A stretch of DNA of 64,000 nt from Notospermus geniculatus (lineage: Eukaryota; Nemertea; Pilidiophora; Heteronemertea; Lineidae). Every line of letters starts with the position of its first letter. Within the stretch, counting starts at the first letter, position 1. Positions 1 through 13,002 of this stretch are shown here, one piece after another. The stretch covers positions 149,134 through 213,133 of the forward strand of contig NMRB01000054.1 of assembly GCA_002633025.1 (NCBI GenBank), read 5' to 3'. The notes under the pieces are model-generated. The model ran no database searches and was not told the origin of the DNA. It saw only the letters and a list, made by a program, of their open reading frames with translations. Both the position numbers and the translations under genes were made by a program.

Positions 1-1474
1 GGACCTTTAATCACTCGCAGCTCTTGAATAACCGGTGCACAGGGCGAACAATCGGGGAACTACCACAAATGGTCGAAAGGCATGATTAAAAACCCCAAAG
101 CTCTGCCACATTACATGACTTCCGCATTCCATTGGGTCGTAGTTAGATGTTGCCGGACTTTAGTAAACGCTGTTGACCTCTGTGTGGGAGTTCTCATCCG
201 AGTTGGCTCTCAATGGGCAGATTTACCGCTGTTGCTTGATTCATGCAAACAAAAGAAATAGTGAGAAAACGTGGATTGATTTCAAGTTCTCTCTCTCTTG
301 GCAAGACAAATCGACCACAACACTGATGAGACGTTGGAGACTGTCATTACCGGGGTAACCTTCCTGTGACGGCAATTATACGCCTACTATTGACCCTTCC
401 GCCAGGACTGCTCAAGCTCTTTATTTCATTACTGCAGCAGTCCATGCAGTCTTGACATTTTTTTTTACGTTTGCAATATCCGGCGCTAGATGAGGTGGAG
501 ATAAAGCATCTGACGATAAGCCACACGAGACTGATCCAGCTGACCGGATTCACAAACTCTCCCAAGTGACTACGGCGATTTCTTGCTTCCCTGATTGCCA
601 ATGTCCGGAAATAAACATCATATTCCCACAAACCATTCAATCCATTTATCTTTCATTAGCCGCAAACAGTAAGCACATGAATGGGACACGATCCCCGGGT
701 AATCGAAAATGCCGCATCGTCACTCAACCTCAACCCCACGAAATTTGAACTACTGTGCATGCACTATTGCTCCGGAAAAGCCGGCCATGTTGCAGTGGAG
801 ACGAGGTTGCACCGTCACGTCTGAAGGTTACAGTTAGCTATGACGTCACGGTCGACCGAAGCAGCCAGCAGCATTATTTCTTCCCCATTCGCTTGGTTTA
901 TCTTATTAATATCATTTGCTCTCTATCTCTATTAGCCAAGACGTGGCCAACGAAGCGGCCGACCTGCGACGTGAAGATAACCAAACCCGTGCAAGTAGTC
1001 TTAGAAAATCTGATTTCAGGGTAATAGGATCCCCGTCTTCAAAAGACTTCCAGACTCCAAGTCAAGAACGCTGCCACTCAAATACATGAAACTGTTCCTC
1101 CAGTTAGGAGCTGGATTCACTGAGGGAATGTAACATCATGACGTCACTGTTACCTCATGACGTCACTGTTACCTCATGACGTCATAAGCGGGATAATTAT
1201 TGGAGAATGTAACCGCATGACGTCACTGTTACCTCATGACGTCATCAGCTGGACGTCAGTTAGAATGTAATCAGATAACTTCACTGTTACCTCACTACGT
1301 TATTTTTGCTCCGCACCGTTTGATCCATTCACCGTCCTACTGCGATTGCAAAGCAGGTTGGGATGTGCTTTTAGGACTGGAAAAAAACAGTTTTGGAAGT
1401 TTTCACTCTACCAGTTGAGTGTGACAAAAAGAGTCTACAGGCGCAGGCGAGGCAAGATACTCCGTCTCAGGAAA
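1..1474. repeat. Duplicated block, copy 1 (pairs with 22681-24133)
   Basis: The block matches 22681-24133 almost base for base in the same orientation, with scattered substitutions and small indels. Homology stops after the shared word tccgtctcaggaaa. It starts at the very first base of the window, so the true left edge is probably outside. No convincing protein was found: the open frames are short, are the same in both copies, and match no family I know. Copy 2 is preceded by the left arm of an inverted repeat (22597-22848) whose right arm lies inside the block, so the block may be part of a longer duplication or element. Confidence 0.9.
1139..1244. repeat. Array of five perfect CRE-type TGACGTCA palindromes
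   Basis: TGACGTCA occurs at 1139-1146, 1158-1165, 1177-1184, 1218-1225 and 1237-1244. The spacing is exactly 19 bp within each run, so this is a 19-bp tandem repeat whose unit contains a full CREB/ATF consensus site. A sixth perfect site lies at 841-848. The match to the CRE consensus is visible; any regulatory role is inference. Confidence 0.75.
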
Positions 1475-2214
1475 CTGTCAACCCAAACTGCTGATGCACT
1501 CGGGACTGGATGCTGAGGAAACTGTAGCTGATACCTCCATTGTGATTCATGGGCAGTCAGGCACAGTCATCCTCCCACAGCAGGGCTTTGGTCTCGTTCC
1601 TCTCCATACACTCGCAAACAAAGTGGATGACGAGGAGCAAGGTAAAAACCTCTGCTGTGGGAGGATGGGAACAGTATAAACATTGGACAACTGTCACCTC
1701 CGTTCTGAGGTGCAAAGCTTGATCCCAAGTCGGACCCACTCTTCACGTGACAGAGTGGGCGAATCTCCCCCCCCCCAGGAACTTTTGTCAAAGGGTGGAC
1801 ATTCATTCTGTAAGGAATAGCACAGAAAGTCTCACCATGTCAAACAAAGCTGAAATACGACATCAAAATGTTAACATGAAATGAAATAGAATTAGGGTTG
1901 TAGCACACTTTATACGTTCTTCACATTGATCAGTTTGCTGATGATACACTCAAGTTAATGATCAAGCACATCAAAGCCTGAACATACATCATACTTGTAC
2001 AAAATACACTGCTACAGATTTGATGCAAATGAATACACAAAGAGGAATTAAATAATAGGGTGAAAAGAAAGTCTTTGACGCATTTCACAATGTCATCAAC
2101 AACAGACAGAGGGTTAGCATAAAATCAAGACTGGTTACGGAGAAAAGCTACAACTTGACACTCTAAAACTTTAGGCAACATAAAAACAAAAGAGCATGAC
2201 AAATGCATAAACTG
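1475..2214. other. Non-coding stretch with a short inverted repeat
   Basis: At about 1568-1672 the word catcctcccacagcag is met in reverse complement by ctgctgtgggaggatg, a compact hairpin-type element. The same words recur near 25700-25730 and 50175-50220, so this is a dispersed family. The rest holds A/T-rich sequence with no coding signal that I recognise. Confidence 0.55.
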
Positions 2215-2388
2215 CAGGCGCGGATCCAAGGGGGGCACACCCGGCCCGTGCCCCCTCTATTTTGTGGAAAATCTTTACAACTGACCGGGAAATTTCGCAA
2301 TTTTGAAAAGATGTTAAAATTTGACGGAGATTTTCCACAATGTGCGCTGGCTGTTCCCCCTTTTCCTATGATTCTGGATCCGCCCCTG
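2215..2388. mobile_element. 174-bp MITE with CAGG..CCTG ends
   Basis: The ends are inverted: CAGGCGCGGATCCA on the left and TGGATCCGCCCCTG on the right. The flanks read aactg on both sides, which fits a 5-bp target duplication. There is no coding capacity, so this is a non-autonomous element. Confidence 0.65.
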
Positions 2389-2856
2389 AACTGGTCTTCA
2401 TGAAATCATTTCTTTACCTCAAAAAAGGTAACTTTGGATCGTTCAGTAGAGCATGTTGCAGGGTGTTCTGCTATCCAAGATGAAAAGGGGTTGAGCAACT
2501 GGGACAGACAGAAAGCAACAGACACAACTGACAGATCAGTACTCGTGTCAGTTCAGGTTCAATTTCATGGCAACAGGTTATCAAATAGTGCAGGGAGGGA
2601 TTTCAAGTCGACAAGACTTCTGGTGTCATATGTCAGCCTTTAGTTCACATCTCTGGACGCAATGATCCCGGAACCCGCCGACGGCGGCAGCACACGACGA
2701 AGGCCTTTATGGATCGCTACTGATATTTTTATAGTGTAGGTGATTTTCGGGTTTGTAGCTCATAGGCGTTCGTTTGGTACCAAGGGGATGAAGTTGCTCG
2801 TTGTAATGGCTGCCCATCAATAGATAATTAGGAAAGATGTAGATAGTGACTCTTAC

Positions 2857-5800
2857 TGTGGAGAAAGCGATGTTGGATNGCCTCCTCATTTTCTTGACGT
2901 TTCTCATTCTCTTCCTCTTTTTTCCGTTCTGCCTCTGTTCTCTGCCGCCGCTGCAGGGCCTTGTCTCGCTCCACTTTGATCGCTTTCTGTGCATCGCTTA
3001 AACCGTATGGCGATTTATAACTACTAGACCAGTCGTCTTCATTACGATTGGAAGAGACTTGGGCAGATTGGGCTCTCCGATTCGGTTGGAAACGCTGCTG
3101 CCGATTATAGCCGTTAGCTGTCGAGGGCCGAGGTTGACTTGGTGGGGCGGGTGACAAGGAAGAACCAGAGACTTGGGCTAGCGGCGGACCACCTCCATAA
3201 CCTGCAGCAAGTGCGTCATCGGAATCAACAAGTTCAAATTTTCCCTCACGTTCTACTAACACTTTACTATCCTTATCCTTATCCTTACTAGTTCCCTGAT
3301 TATCACCAGCATTGTCCTGTTCCCTGTCCCCACTCTCATTCTCCTGATTCGTTTCTTTCTGAATCTCCTCTTCATCGTCGCTAAATACAGGCGGCGGCGC
3401 CACCAGATCAACTAAATTGTCCTTAAAGCCAACCTTCTTTTCACGATCCATATCCGTCGGCACGCCGTCGTATTCTAATTCTGCATTTAGTTGTTTGATT
3501 CTTTCTGTGACATCATACTCTGGAGGTGGATCCTCATCTGAAATACAGGGATTCATTAATGTATCGAAAAGTTCACAGGGGCAGTGTTATATCTAGGCCA
3601 TTTTAGAGTGGCGGCGTGCCATGCTAAAAGGGGGTGCCACTGTGCCCTTTTTAACTCCCTTGGCGCCATGCCCCTAAAAAAATTTTTTTGAGGTTTTAGT
3701 ACCCCCCAGACAGAAACTGGCTTAAATTGGCTGTTGACTGGAGTTATAGGGATCTTTTTAACTGACAAGCATCTCAAATTCCGTTAGTAGAAATATCGCG
3801 AATGAAAAGTGCCCTTTTCTAGGTTGAAGTGCCCTTTTCACAAAGTTTGCACCATGCCCTTCTGAAATCCTAGATAACACTGCGGATAAGAGTATGTTCA
3901 AAACAAAAGGCCTGACACCCGCCCACATTGGTACAGCTCAGCCACACAACAGAGAAAGGTTCACCAACATCCGTCACCATGTTGAACTCAAATTCAACCA
4001 CAAGTAGGCCTAATCAGAAAATGATATAAAGCTGCAATAAAATGGACAGGAGTTGTGAGATCCTCACCAATAGTAGCAAAATATCCTCTAAATTTCATTC
4101 TCATCCAGAGAGTTCAATCAACCAGACCTGCTTTCAAACAAGAACTTCTATCTCCAGAAGAACCACATGAACTGAGCTTATGTAGGTCTGAAGCTTTCTT
4201 TGGATTTCATACATTATATTTCTATCAAATCAAATTGCAATATCCTTTGATGTAAATTGGTCTGCGTATTACAAAGCTTTTCCCGGCTCCCACAACAATA
4301 CACCTGCTTGAATAAACTCCTGTTTTTAATACTACCAGTATTCAATCAATGCTCTGTTTATCCCAAACATGCCAGAGGCTGCGGATGAAAAGGCTGTCAA
4401 AAATAACACTCAAGGCCTGTGTTTAGAATAGCTGAAGGTCATAATTGGATCTCATGACATCTCTATGCTTAGTTCATGTAGTTCATACATAATTCTAGTG
4501 AGTACATTCAAATAGGGATTTTCCTTTCTAAATATACCACCAGAGCAGGAGTTGGCAATCTCATAAAACAGCCCGTTTTTCAGTACGGAAAAGGTTTCAT
4601 CAAGACCAACATATCTCATATCCCTGAACAAATATTGTCACCCTAGGCTCACTTCACGCAGTATTAAGCTGAGGTGAATACGTTTGTGAAGAGTCCTAAA
4701 TCAAACAAAATATTCCCAAATGATCGTGTTTGAACAGACATACATTTCGATCAGGTAAAGTTCTGGGAAATCCATGTCACCACTGGGTCCCTGTGGCAAA
4801 AAGTAACTTGAGGTCACTCAGAGGTTACTCTAACTAATCTATAAATGAGTAAAGCACCACAGATAATCTTACTTAGGTAATCATAATCTGCATCACTTTT
4901 CATATTATCCAACTCGGCCATGGCTTGCCGCTGATCATCAGTCAGAGTATAGTCGTCGCTATCCTCATCACGATTCTGAGGTGACGGCATGTCGTCAGTC
5001 CGGCTGTGACCTCCCATCCCGGCAGAGGATGACGCGGCCTCCTGCCCTTCACTGGCTCCACCCACTTCTGATGACGGAGGACTTGTTTTGGCTGTACTTT
5101 CACTCGACAATTCACTCTTCGCTGTTGCTGGCTCTCCGCTCCCGTTTTCCTCCTTACCGGATCCTGCCGTCTCTGCCTGACCTTTCTCCTCTTCATCATC
5201 ATCTTCAGCGAGAAGTTTGTCAATTTCTTCCTCTGTTGCATCATTTTCCACATTGTCATCATCAGCCGACACCTGGAATGGAAAATGAAGAAGAATGATG
5301 CTGAATTAGTTGACAGTACAGTGTTACCATAAACTATGTTAGGCCACATAAAAATAAAAACTTGTTTAGCGTCCCCTCCCGACCTGAAAAATGCCAAGAC
5401 CCCTGAATTTTTTTTGTAATGCATTTTCCATTAAAAAATTGCCTACTCCAAAATTTGAAAATAAAAAAAAAATGTTTATTTGTTTTTGACCTATCTTTTC
5501 AGCTAAAAGCTACTAAAAATAAAAATAAAAACCTCCCTCCCAACCCTGTAAAACTAAAGTGCCCGGACGCTAAACAAGTAATTTTTTTTATCTGGCCTTA
5601 CCGGTACTTCATTGTGTGACTATCCAATCAAAACGGCAGTCAAGTTAGAAGCAGTGTCTACCGGTATTGATTTGATACTTCACCGGTACTGTTTGGTATT
5701 TACCAACCCGCTACATCATCTCTATGAGGTTAGGCAAGGAGAGGAACAGGCTAGGCCCAATACCGACCACTTTAGGTTGGTGAATTTCTGTTCAGCACAT

Positions 5801-8800
5801 ATTCTCTACTTGCAAGTCAATGGTAACTCACATAAACTTGCTTAATGTACTGTCATGACTTAGTCATAAAATTCTATTAGTTCAACAGAACACATAAAAA
5901 ACATTTCATCTTTTGTAATGGTATAAAAAGAAGAGATTTGCTTAGAGAAATTTTGATGTTTTGAGTGAGTTCCAAAAAAATGGCACCTCTAAATTACTTA
6001 TAATCCAGTCATTATCACAATAGGTCGAAGTAATGTAGCCTACTGCCTGTGCCAATGGGTGTGACTTCATAGTTCATTACTGAGCAGGAGCCCCTGTAAT
6101 CAATGCCCATTTTTGCCCAAATCCTAAATCATCCACATGTTTAACCCCTCAAATTGGTTAAACTTATGGATACCTGTCAGCAGCTCTTAGTTCAAGATGT
6201 TGAAGTGACAACCGCAATATGATCGATGCCTTTAATCATTCATGTCTTGTTGTAGCAGGAGTTGACAATGGGGAACCCGCACACTAACGTCACACTAACG
6301 ACGTGGTGCTGTGAGTGGTTGTACCGAAGTGTCTTTTTTCTGACGTTATTTCCATTTATTTCTGGCATGAAAATAAACCATTTATGTTGGTCACCCAACA
6401 GTAAAATTTACATCATCGTGTAGCAGATGAAAGGGCATGTTCTTTTTCGGAACATTTTTCCCAACTAATTTTTCATTTAGTTGCAGTTGTTTGATTTTCG
6501 TGATAACTTCAGGTATTATACTTTATAATGTGAACTACATCATCATGAAAGAAAAATGTGACATTAGTTTCATTAATAAGGGAAACAAAGAGCATTTGAA
6601 AAATGTCCGAAATCAGCATGAAAACAGTGAAATTATTCCCTAATGTTTGTTGTACCGGGAGAGTAATGGTATTATTTATCATTTATCATAAAATCATTAC
6701 TAAAGATATTGGTTTTGCTGAAATATTTGCATAAAATGTGTGATTTTCTTCATTTCTGGACCCCTATTTATGTGGGGGGAGAAAACAGAACAGCACATCT
6801 AGGCCTGTCAGATTTGAATGGAATGCTATGGTAAAGATTATGATCAATATCAGTTACAACATGCATAATCAACCATGACATGTGGGTAGGCTTATGTGAT
6901 CGGTGGGACGTCAAATTCAAGTTTCCCTTTTATGACCTTACGCAACACCAATAAACCAATCATCACTGATATTGACAATAATCTTTACCACAGCATTCCA
7001 TTCAAATCTGACAGGCCTAGATGTGCTGTTGTGTTCTCCCCCCACATAAATAGGGGCCCAGAAATGAAGAAAATCACACATTTTTGGCAAATAATTCAGC
7101 AAAACCAATATGTTTAGTAATGATTTTATGATGAATGATAAATAATACCATTACTCTCCCAGTACAACAAACATTAGGGAATACATGTAGTTTCACTGTT
7201 TTCATGCTGATTTTGGACATTTTGCAAATGCTCTTTGTTTTCCTAATTAATGAAACTAATGTCACATTTTTCTTTCATGATGATGTAGTTCACATTATAA
7301 AGTATTGTACCTGAAGCTATCATGAAAATCAAACAACTGCAACTAAATGAAAAATTAGTTGGGAAAAATGTTCCGAAAAAGAACATGCCCTTTTCTTTTA
7401 CGGTAATCTCATTCATTTTTTTCTTAAAATGAAGAGATACGATGGCAATAAAAGCAACGTTTTTTGTGTCATTTTTCCTGTAGAAAAATGTACATGAAAT
7501 TTTTCCATGATGCAATGTCCACACCTAAAATTACGTCAATGACGTCGTTTCGGTACAGCTGCTCTCAGCGCCGACCTGTCGGGATAAACCGCAGGGCGGG
7601 TTCCCCATTAGGCTGCCAATACCTGGAATGCTGGACTGGAGCTGGAAATACTAGTAAGCTTTCCAAATTCTATGTTTTCTGAAGGGGGGACTTCCCTACG
7701 TACATGTACAACAGGCGAATGACACAGCGGATTCCTCGGTGCGGACAATTTATTTCCAATCACTAGACAATTACGCACCGTACCATTACCATAATTGTGA
7801 AGTCTATTCTTTCCCAGAGCAATAAGATCTTTGGAACTAGTAAGCCATGACACTTCCCACAAAGAAAACTAGTCCTGTGTTGTCCTGAGATTAGTAATAT
7901 GCTTGATTTCATTTGAAAGTACTCAAACACCATTGCCTATAGCTCATAGATTCTCGGATGTGGTACAATCACGCAGATGTGGTCAAGAGTGTAAATGCCC
8001 GGTTTGACGGGCGTTTTTATCGCCGCGATAATCACCGCTTTTTTAACACTCAGTGAAAACGGATATTGCTCCGTAGATCGATCGACTGTTGATCGAGTTT
8101 TACCATGGCTTTTTTTCTCTCGCTGGCGATGTCACCCGCTGCTGGGGTTTTTGGCATTTTCACGGGCGTTCTGGATGCGATATTGCCAACAGCGGTGAAA
8201 TTGCCGCGATAAAAACGCCCGTCAAACCGGCCCTTAACTCTCTTGCTAATATGTACAAACACGTTGTAAACAGGATGGCTGTCCAAGAATGTCAAAGTGA
8301 AAGAACTTCAGGAAAGATTCCTGCTCATTCTCAATACAGCTTCCGAAGAGAACTGCTTCCAGTTCTTACATTTTAATACTTACTTACTTTATACCATAAA
8401 AGTAGGCATCCATTTTTGCTTTATACATGTACATCTGATGTACATCGCCATTACTGAGTACATTGTATTCTCTAACATACATGTACATGTATTATTACAT
8501 TTCACAGTTAATCTTCCAATCCTACATGTATCACTATTTGATGCAGTTACCATAGTAACCAGCGATACAAACAAGCATGATAACCAACTCAATTATATTG
8601 TTATGATGAACATGTGGCTGTCACTAGGGATCAATTCACACAGGCAATAATCCAATTAATCATCATCTTTAATCAGCTATTGTAATAGATTATTCATGTC
8701 ACCATGAATGAAATCAATAACTTGTCCCATTGTGGAAGAGGATTGTTCAATGAGATACACACTTTCACTTCATGAAGCAGACATGGCAGAGGTGCTAGTG

Positions 8801-9586
8801 TTAGAAGCTCTCTTAAAGCAGAATATTTGCGCCGAGTCAAAGATTCCACAGAACAGTTTCCGGAGCGGCCGCCGCAATGCATTTACCAGTTGTTGTTGCG
8901 AATAAAGCGGGTTGTTTTATTATTTTTGGTTCACTTTGGACAGACGTGAACAACCCACTTTAAAAAGCCCCTTTCAGCAAGTTTTAGATATCCATAGTAC
9001 CACCTATCTTTCACGGAGAGAGGACAACAAACTGTTCTTAAGTCAGAAGAACAAGACTGAAACTTGCCCTCCAATGGAAAAAGTTAACTTGATGATCAGT
9101 GAGAACATGGTCAATTGAAGTCACACACTTTGGGCTGCTAAGTACATGTAGTACACAATATTCAACAGAAAGGTTCATATTTCCATTTTTAGCAGGTTTA
9201 TTGCTCCCTCTGATCTTGATGGAGAAGGCAGTGCCATTCATTTCATGCCACACTGGAAGGCAGCGATGAATTCACTCTCTTCATTCAAAATAGGAGAATA
9301 CTGGAAACACTAACTTCAGCCCATCAAAAAATGATTGTTTGACAGCCAACTATAGTGACCAGTATCCCCACCTGTTCCTCAGGAAGCCTATAATGGCATG
9401 CAAATGTGTTTTTGTGAAATTCGGAGACGACTTTATGTTTACTATCAAATGTGTAACTCAAGTCTGAAGTCTCACCTGATCTTTTGATGCCTTCTTCTCT
9501 TCTTTCTCTATCAACCAGTCAAGTTCTTTTTCAATGTCTTGATCCTCTGAAGGATCACCATCGCCATAAAACTTTGCAGCACTCAT
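2857..9586 (-). CDS. CCDC181: CCDC181-like ciliary coiled-coil protein, 5' part (three coding exons)
   Basis: Minus-strand exons are 9476-9586 (ATG, 37 codons), 4873-5272 and 2857-3537, with junction phases 0 and 1 that agree; a non-coding 5' stretch reaches an acceptor at 9619. About 397 residues are readable. The match to vertebrate CCDC181 is in three places: the acidic N-terminus with IEKELDWLIEKEEK, the block VGFKDNLVDLVAPPP, and VLVEREGKFELVD, followed by RRAQSAQVSS and a charged coiled coil starting about residue 370. CCDC181 is known as a microtubule-associated protein of cilia and sperm flagella. An ambiguous base at 2879 sits in the coiled coil, and the expected C-terminal 110-150 residues were not found downstream. 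The last exon end (donor GTAAGA at 2856) is the weakest call. Confidence 0.85.
6267..7609. mobile_element. 1.34-kb foldback element in CCDC181 intron 1
   Basis: The outer ends are inverted (AATGGGGAACCCGC at 6267, mirrored at 7596-7609). Inside, two arms of about 430 bp (6428-6860 and 6965-7392) are long reverse complements separated by about 100 bp. Short open frames appear in both arms but are mirror images and look non-coding. No clear target duplication was found. It could form a very long hairpin in the CCDC181 pre-mRNA. Confidence 0.75.
7985..8244. mobile_element. Inverted-repeat MITE, ~260 bp
   Basis: The left end aagagtgtaaatgcccggtt is mirrored by the right end near 8244. The next block, gacgggcgtttttatcgcc, is mirrored by the region before 8230. 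It lies in CCDC181 intron 1. No coding sequence. Confidence 0.65.
8812..8963. mobile_element. 152-bp MITE with CTTAAAGC ends, copy 1
   Basis: The same sequence, including a NotI-like gcggccgc core, is present in reverse orientation at 14060-14212. The ends resemble CTTAAAGC / CACTTTAA. The pair brackets the CCDC181-PRDX4 head-to-head region. Confidence 0.6.
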
Positions 9587-9619
9587 TTTGAATTTGCATC
9601 AGTAGACATCAGGCAGCAC

Positions 9620-11125
9620 CTGAAAATGAAATCAAGAGTGTGATTATGACTTTTAAACATGATCATAGCCTACTAAGGCCCTACCCGTACACTGGTATCA
9701 AAATCTGCAGCTGCTAATTAATTCATGTGACATATGCTGATGCGATATGGATGCCTACCGAAGGCCCCTCGCCCTGGGCCTGGCCTAAGATGTCTGACTT
9801 AGCCTTAGGCGTAGGCCCCACTCACTACCCCCAGCCACCTTGATTAGGCCTCAGGCTGAAGCCTACGCTAAGCCTAGGCCTAGGGTACCTATAGGTCTAG
9901 GTAGGCCTCAGCTCGCTAGGCCCTAGGCCTAGGCCTAGGCTAGCCTATTTTATTTCAGTTCGGGAAAGTTCCGAATTTGGAAACGTTTCTGATTTTGGAA
10001 GCCCAGCGATTCCAATATTGGCAACGTTTCCTTTTTCGGAAGCGGTTTTCGATTCCGATATCGGAATCGGTGTAGGCCTACTTGCATGTTAGGCCTACAA
10101 TCATTAATCGGGATGCAGATGCCAGAGTATCAAAAATCGGCACGTGTATTTTTCCATTAACAGATGGCAGCACCTCACCTGTGACCTTGTATTTCACGGC
10201 GGCATAGCCTGCCTAACGTGACTGGCACTAAGGCCTAGGCCTACTAGGCCTAATTCATTCATGTAATTGAACTCTGTCAGGCTACCATCAATGACCATGG
10301 CAATATGGACATGATGGATGCAATGCAGTGCCTACATACACTGCATGCACGCACACATCCCACATGCATGACAAAACTGACTTGTCAAATTCACACTCAT
10401 TCGATTCATATCAACAGAAAATGACACAGTAAACTTGACGTTTCCTTCCAAAAACAAACACATTTAACCAGATATATAAACTTTTTAAAGCTCACCTATC
10501 TTAGCAGAATGATTATCACACATATAATGGACCAATAAAGTAGGTTTTGAGGGCTTTAATTACGTCTCTTTTTCATGTTCTTAGAACTTTCCCCTTGTTG
10601 TTTATAGGCTGCAGCCTTGGTAATGGGGGCGGGCACCAGGTTTGATTGGCAGGTGCTTCCGAAACTACAGACAAATTTGAAAAAATCATGTGGTGCCAAT
10701 GTAGAAAAGGCATAACTCTATTACCACACCACGATAAAAGCTGAAAATGAATTGATAAAAAGTAAAAATTATATTGCTGATATTATAGTGCATCAAATAG
10801 CCTTTTTATGAAACTAAGCGCCACATTGCAAATCAAAATTATCATCCATCAAAAAACTTTTCAAATGTGGTATGCAGTTAATTTTCTGCTTTTAGCCAGC
10901 AGAGCCAGCGTAAGAGATTGACAATCGATACGGCTAAAAGTAATAAGAAAAATCATTAATATATCCATAATTACTTATTGCTGTGTGTTGATTAGCACAG
11001 AACACTTATATTATATTAGTGTCCTTATATTGAGGGTAAATAATTTTTAATTTGTTGACATTTAGTTAATGTGAATTTTACTCAATAATCAGGGAACAGA
11101 CAGAGGTCGTTTCGACGTGGGCAAG
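9620..11125. promoter_or_regulatory. Head-to-head intergenic region of CCDC181 and PRDX4
   Basis: CCDC181 is transcribed leftward from here and PRDX4 rightward, so both promoters should lie in or near these 1.5 kb, allowing for an additional upstream non-coding CCDC181 exon. The stretch 9740-10260 is dominated by repeated taggccta/cctaggcct words. No TATA box or other site stands out enough to annotate. Confidence 0.45.
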
Positions 11126-13002
11126 ATGGCTTCTACCGGCGTGAACATGAAATTCTTCGTCGCTTTCGCTGTAGTTTTCGTCGTGCAGATTACACATGCC
11201 GACGAACAGGCATGCCACTCGTATGCCGGAGGTTTTGTGTACCCTGGAGAAGTAAAAAGTTCAGGAGGTCATCAACTCCAGTGGACGAAGGCTCAGAGTA
11301 TGTCGTGGTCTGACCCGATTGTCGGATGGATGAACTGCTGAGGGACTCTTTTTCCGGACATGCAATGCCATATGTTCGCAATTGGCTTGTTGTGGTCTTG
11401 CACAGTTTAGGGGCCCTGTCCCAATTTAAGCATATTTTAAAACTGTCTATGATTACCCATGACTTCATCCTCCTCAGCCCAGGTTTCATGCTCAAGATAC
11501 ATTCCGGGAAAGCCAGCCAACCTAGGCCTAAGCCTAGCCCGATAAAAGGCAAAAATACCGGTACCAGATGTTTGCAGCCCTCCCCACCCTGACCCTGGCC
11601 TTGTTCAGCCTGTTGTCATTGAGTGCTATATTGCTGACATGGCTGGCCATGGCCATGCATGCAGTAACTCATCCCAAAAATAATTGATCATGGCTGACTG
11701 ACATGATCTCCCCTTCCTCTTCAGTATCTAAACCTGCTCCAGCTTGGGAAGGAACTGCTGTTGTGAATGGAAAGTTTCAAGATCTAAAGCTATCAGACTT
11801 CAAAGGAAAATATCTTGTTTTTTTCTTCTATCCTCTTGATTTGTAAGTCGCCCTACTTCATACTCATAGCTTCTAGGTTACCATAAATGAAAACCAATTG
11901 GGTTTAGGTTTAATACCTTTGGTTATCTTTGAACTGAAGTATTGATATTTTTACAAGTTCCAACAACTGTTGTATTGTAATCATTCTGTGTGCCATAATT
12001 GACAAATCGACAGGCTGACTTGCTCATGCCAAATATGACCCATACCGGTAGTCATATTTGATTGATGTTTTTGAGGCACTGTGTCCAAATGGTTTGCAGT
12101 AGGACATCTGTTTGGTTTTCAGAAATAGTTCTCCTCTTTTCAGTACATTTGTTTGTCCAACTGAGATCATTGCCTTCAGCGACCGTGCCGATGAATTTCG
12201 TGCCATTGGAGCCGAGGTTGTTGCTGCATCAGTCGATTCCCAGTTTACACATTTAGCATGGATCAATACCCCGAGGAAACAAGGTGGTCTTGGAGCATTA
12301 AAAATTCCCCTTCTCTCAGACCTCACTCACAAAATTTCCAAGGACTATGGTGTTTATCTGGAAGAAGCTGGTCATACCCTCAGGTATACATGTACTGGTA
12401 GCTCTCTGTCTGATATAATTTCTCTTCAAGATTCAGGGAAGATGACATTGTAAATGTAATATAAATTCTTGAATCAGAAGTGAATTGAGATACAGCTGGT
12501 TGAAATGGTTTCCTCAAACTATGTTTTATTCTTCAGTTGGTAGCTGCTTATGAACTTATGCAGCCATTCCTGATTGTTCTCTGAAGTAAATTTACGTATG
12601 TTGTAGGGGTCTTTTTATCATTGATGACAAGGGCGTCCTACGTCAGATAACCATGAATGATTTACCTGTTGGACGATCAGTTGATGAGACCCTGCGTCTG
12701 GTGCAAGCATTCCAGTACACTGATAAACATGGAGAGGTGTGCCCGGCAGGCTGGAAGCCAGGAAGTGATACAGTAAGTTAATCAAAGTGAACTTGGAACT
12801 CCAGTTAATATGTTCATTAAGAGTCTGTCTCTCAGTAAAACACATCTTAATACTCTCAAGTTGTCATTTTCTTGTATTGCCTCTCTTTCATCCATTAAAT
12901 GTAAAGATAACACACCATTCCCTGTTTCTTCTTCATTTCCAGATCATCCCTAACCCAGCAGACAAGATCAAGTACTTCAGCAAAGTTAACGAGGAGCTTT
13001 AA
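11126..13002 (+). CDS. PRDX4: Peroxiredoxin 4, typical 2-Cys, ER/secretory type (last exon 5a)
   Basis: Exons are 11126-11297, 11725-11842, 12144-12383, 12607-12772 and 12943-13002; all phases agree and give 251 residues. The N-terminus is a signal peptide ending near ITHADEQ. It is followed by CHSYAGG, the PRDX4-specific extra cysteine (Cys30). FVCPTE carries the peroxidatic Cys101 and EVCPAGW the resolving Cys222. GGLG (144-147) and the C-terminal YF (243-244) are the pair linked to hyperoxidation sensitivity in eukaryotic 2-Cys peroxiredoxins. PRDX4 reduces hydrogen peroxide in the ER and feeds oxidising equivalents to PDI. ATG 11126 is chosen because it starts the signal peptide. With exon 5a the protein ends VNEEL, close to a KDEL-type retention signal. 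A second terminal exon lies at 13607-13660. Confidence 0.96.

Noticed and set aside
347-640. 97-codon minus-strand frame identical in the two duplicated blocks (347-640 and 23026-23319)
   Set aside because: Identity is explained by the recent block duplication. The sequence resembles no family and has no clear start context. Retained only as a possible ORF.
2707-2827. Minus-strand peptide ending HYNEQLHPLGTKRTP and SYKPENHLHYKNI as a CCDC181 last exon
   Set aside because: The similarity to the CCDC181 C-terminus is too weak, and it is only reached by reading another frame of exon 3 past its likely donor.
4942-5424. 160-codon minus-strand frame and a 105-codon plus-strand frame
   Set aside because: Both overlap CCDC181 exon 2 in other frames; the accepted frame matches the family and has correct splice phases.
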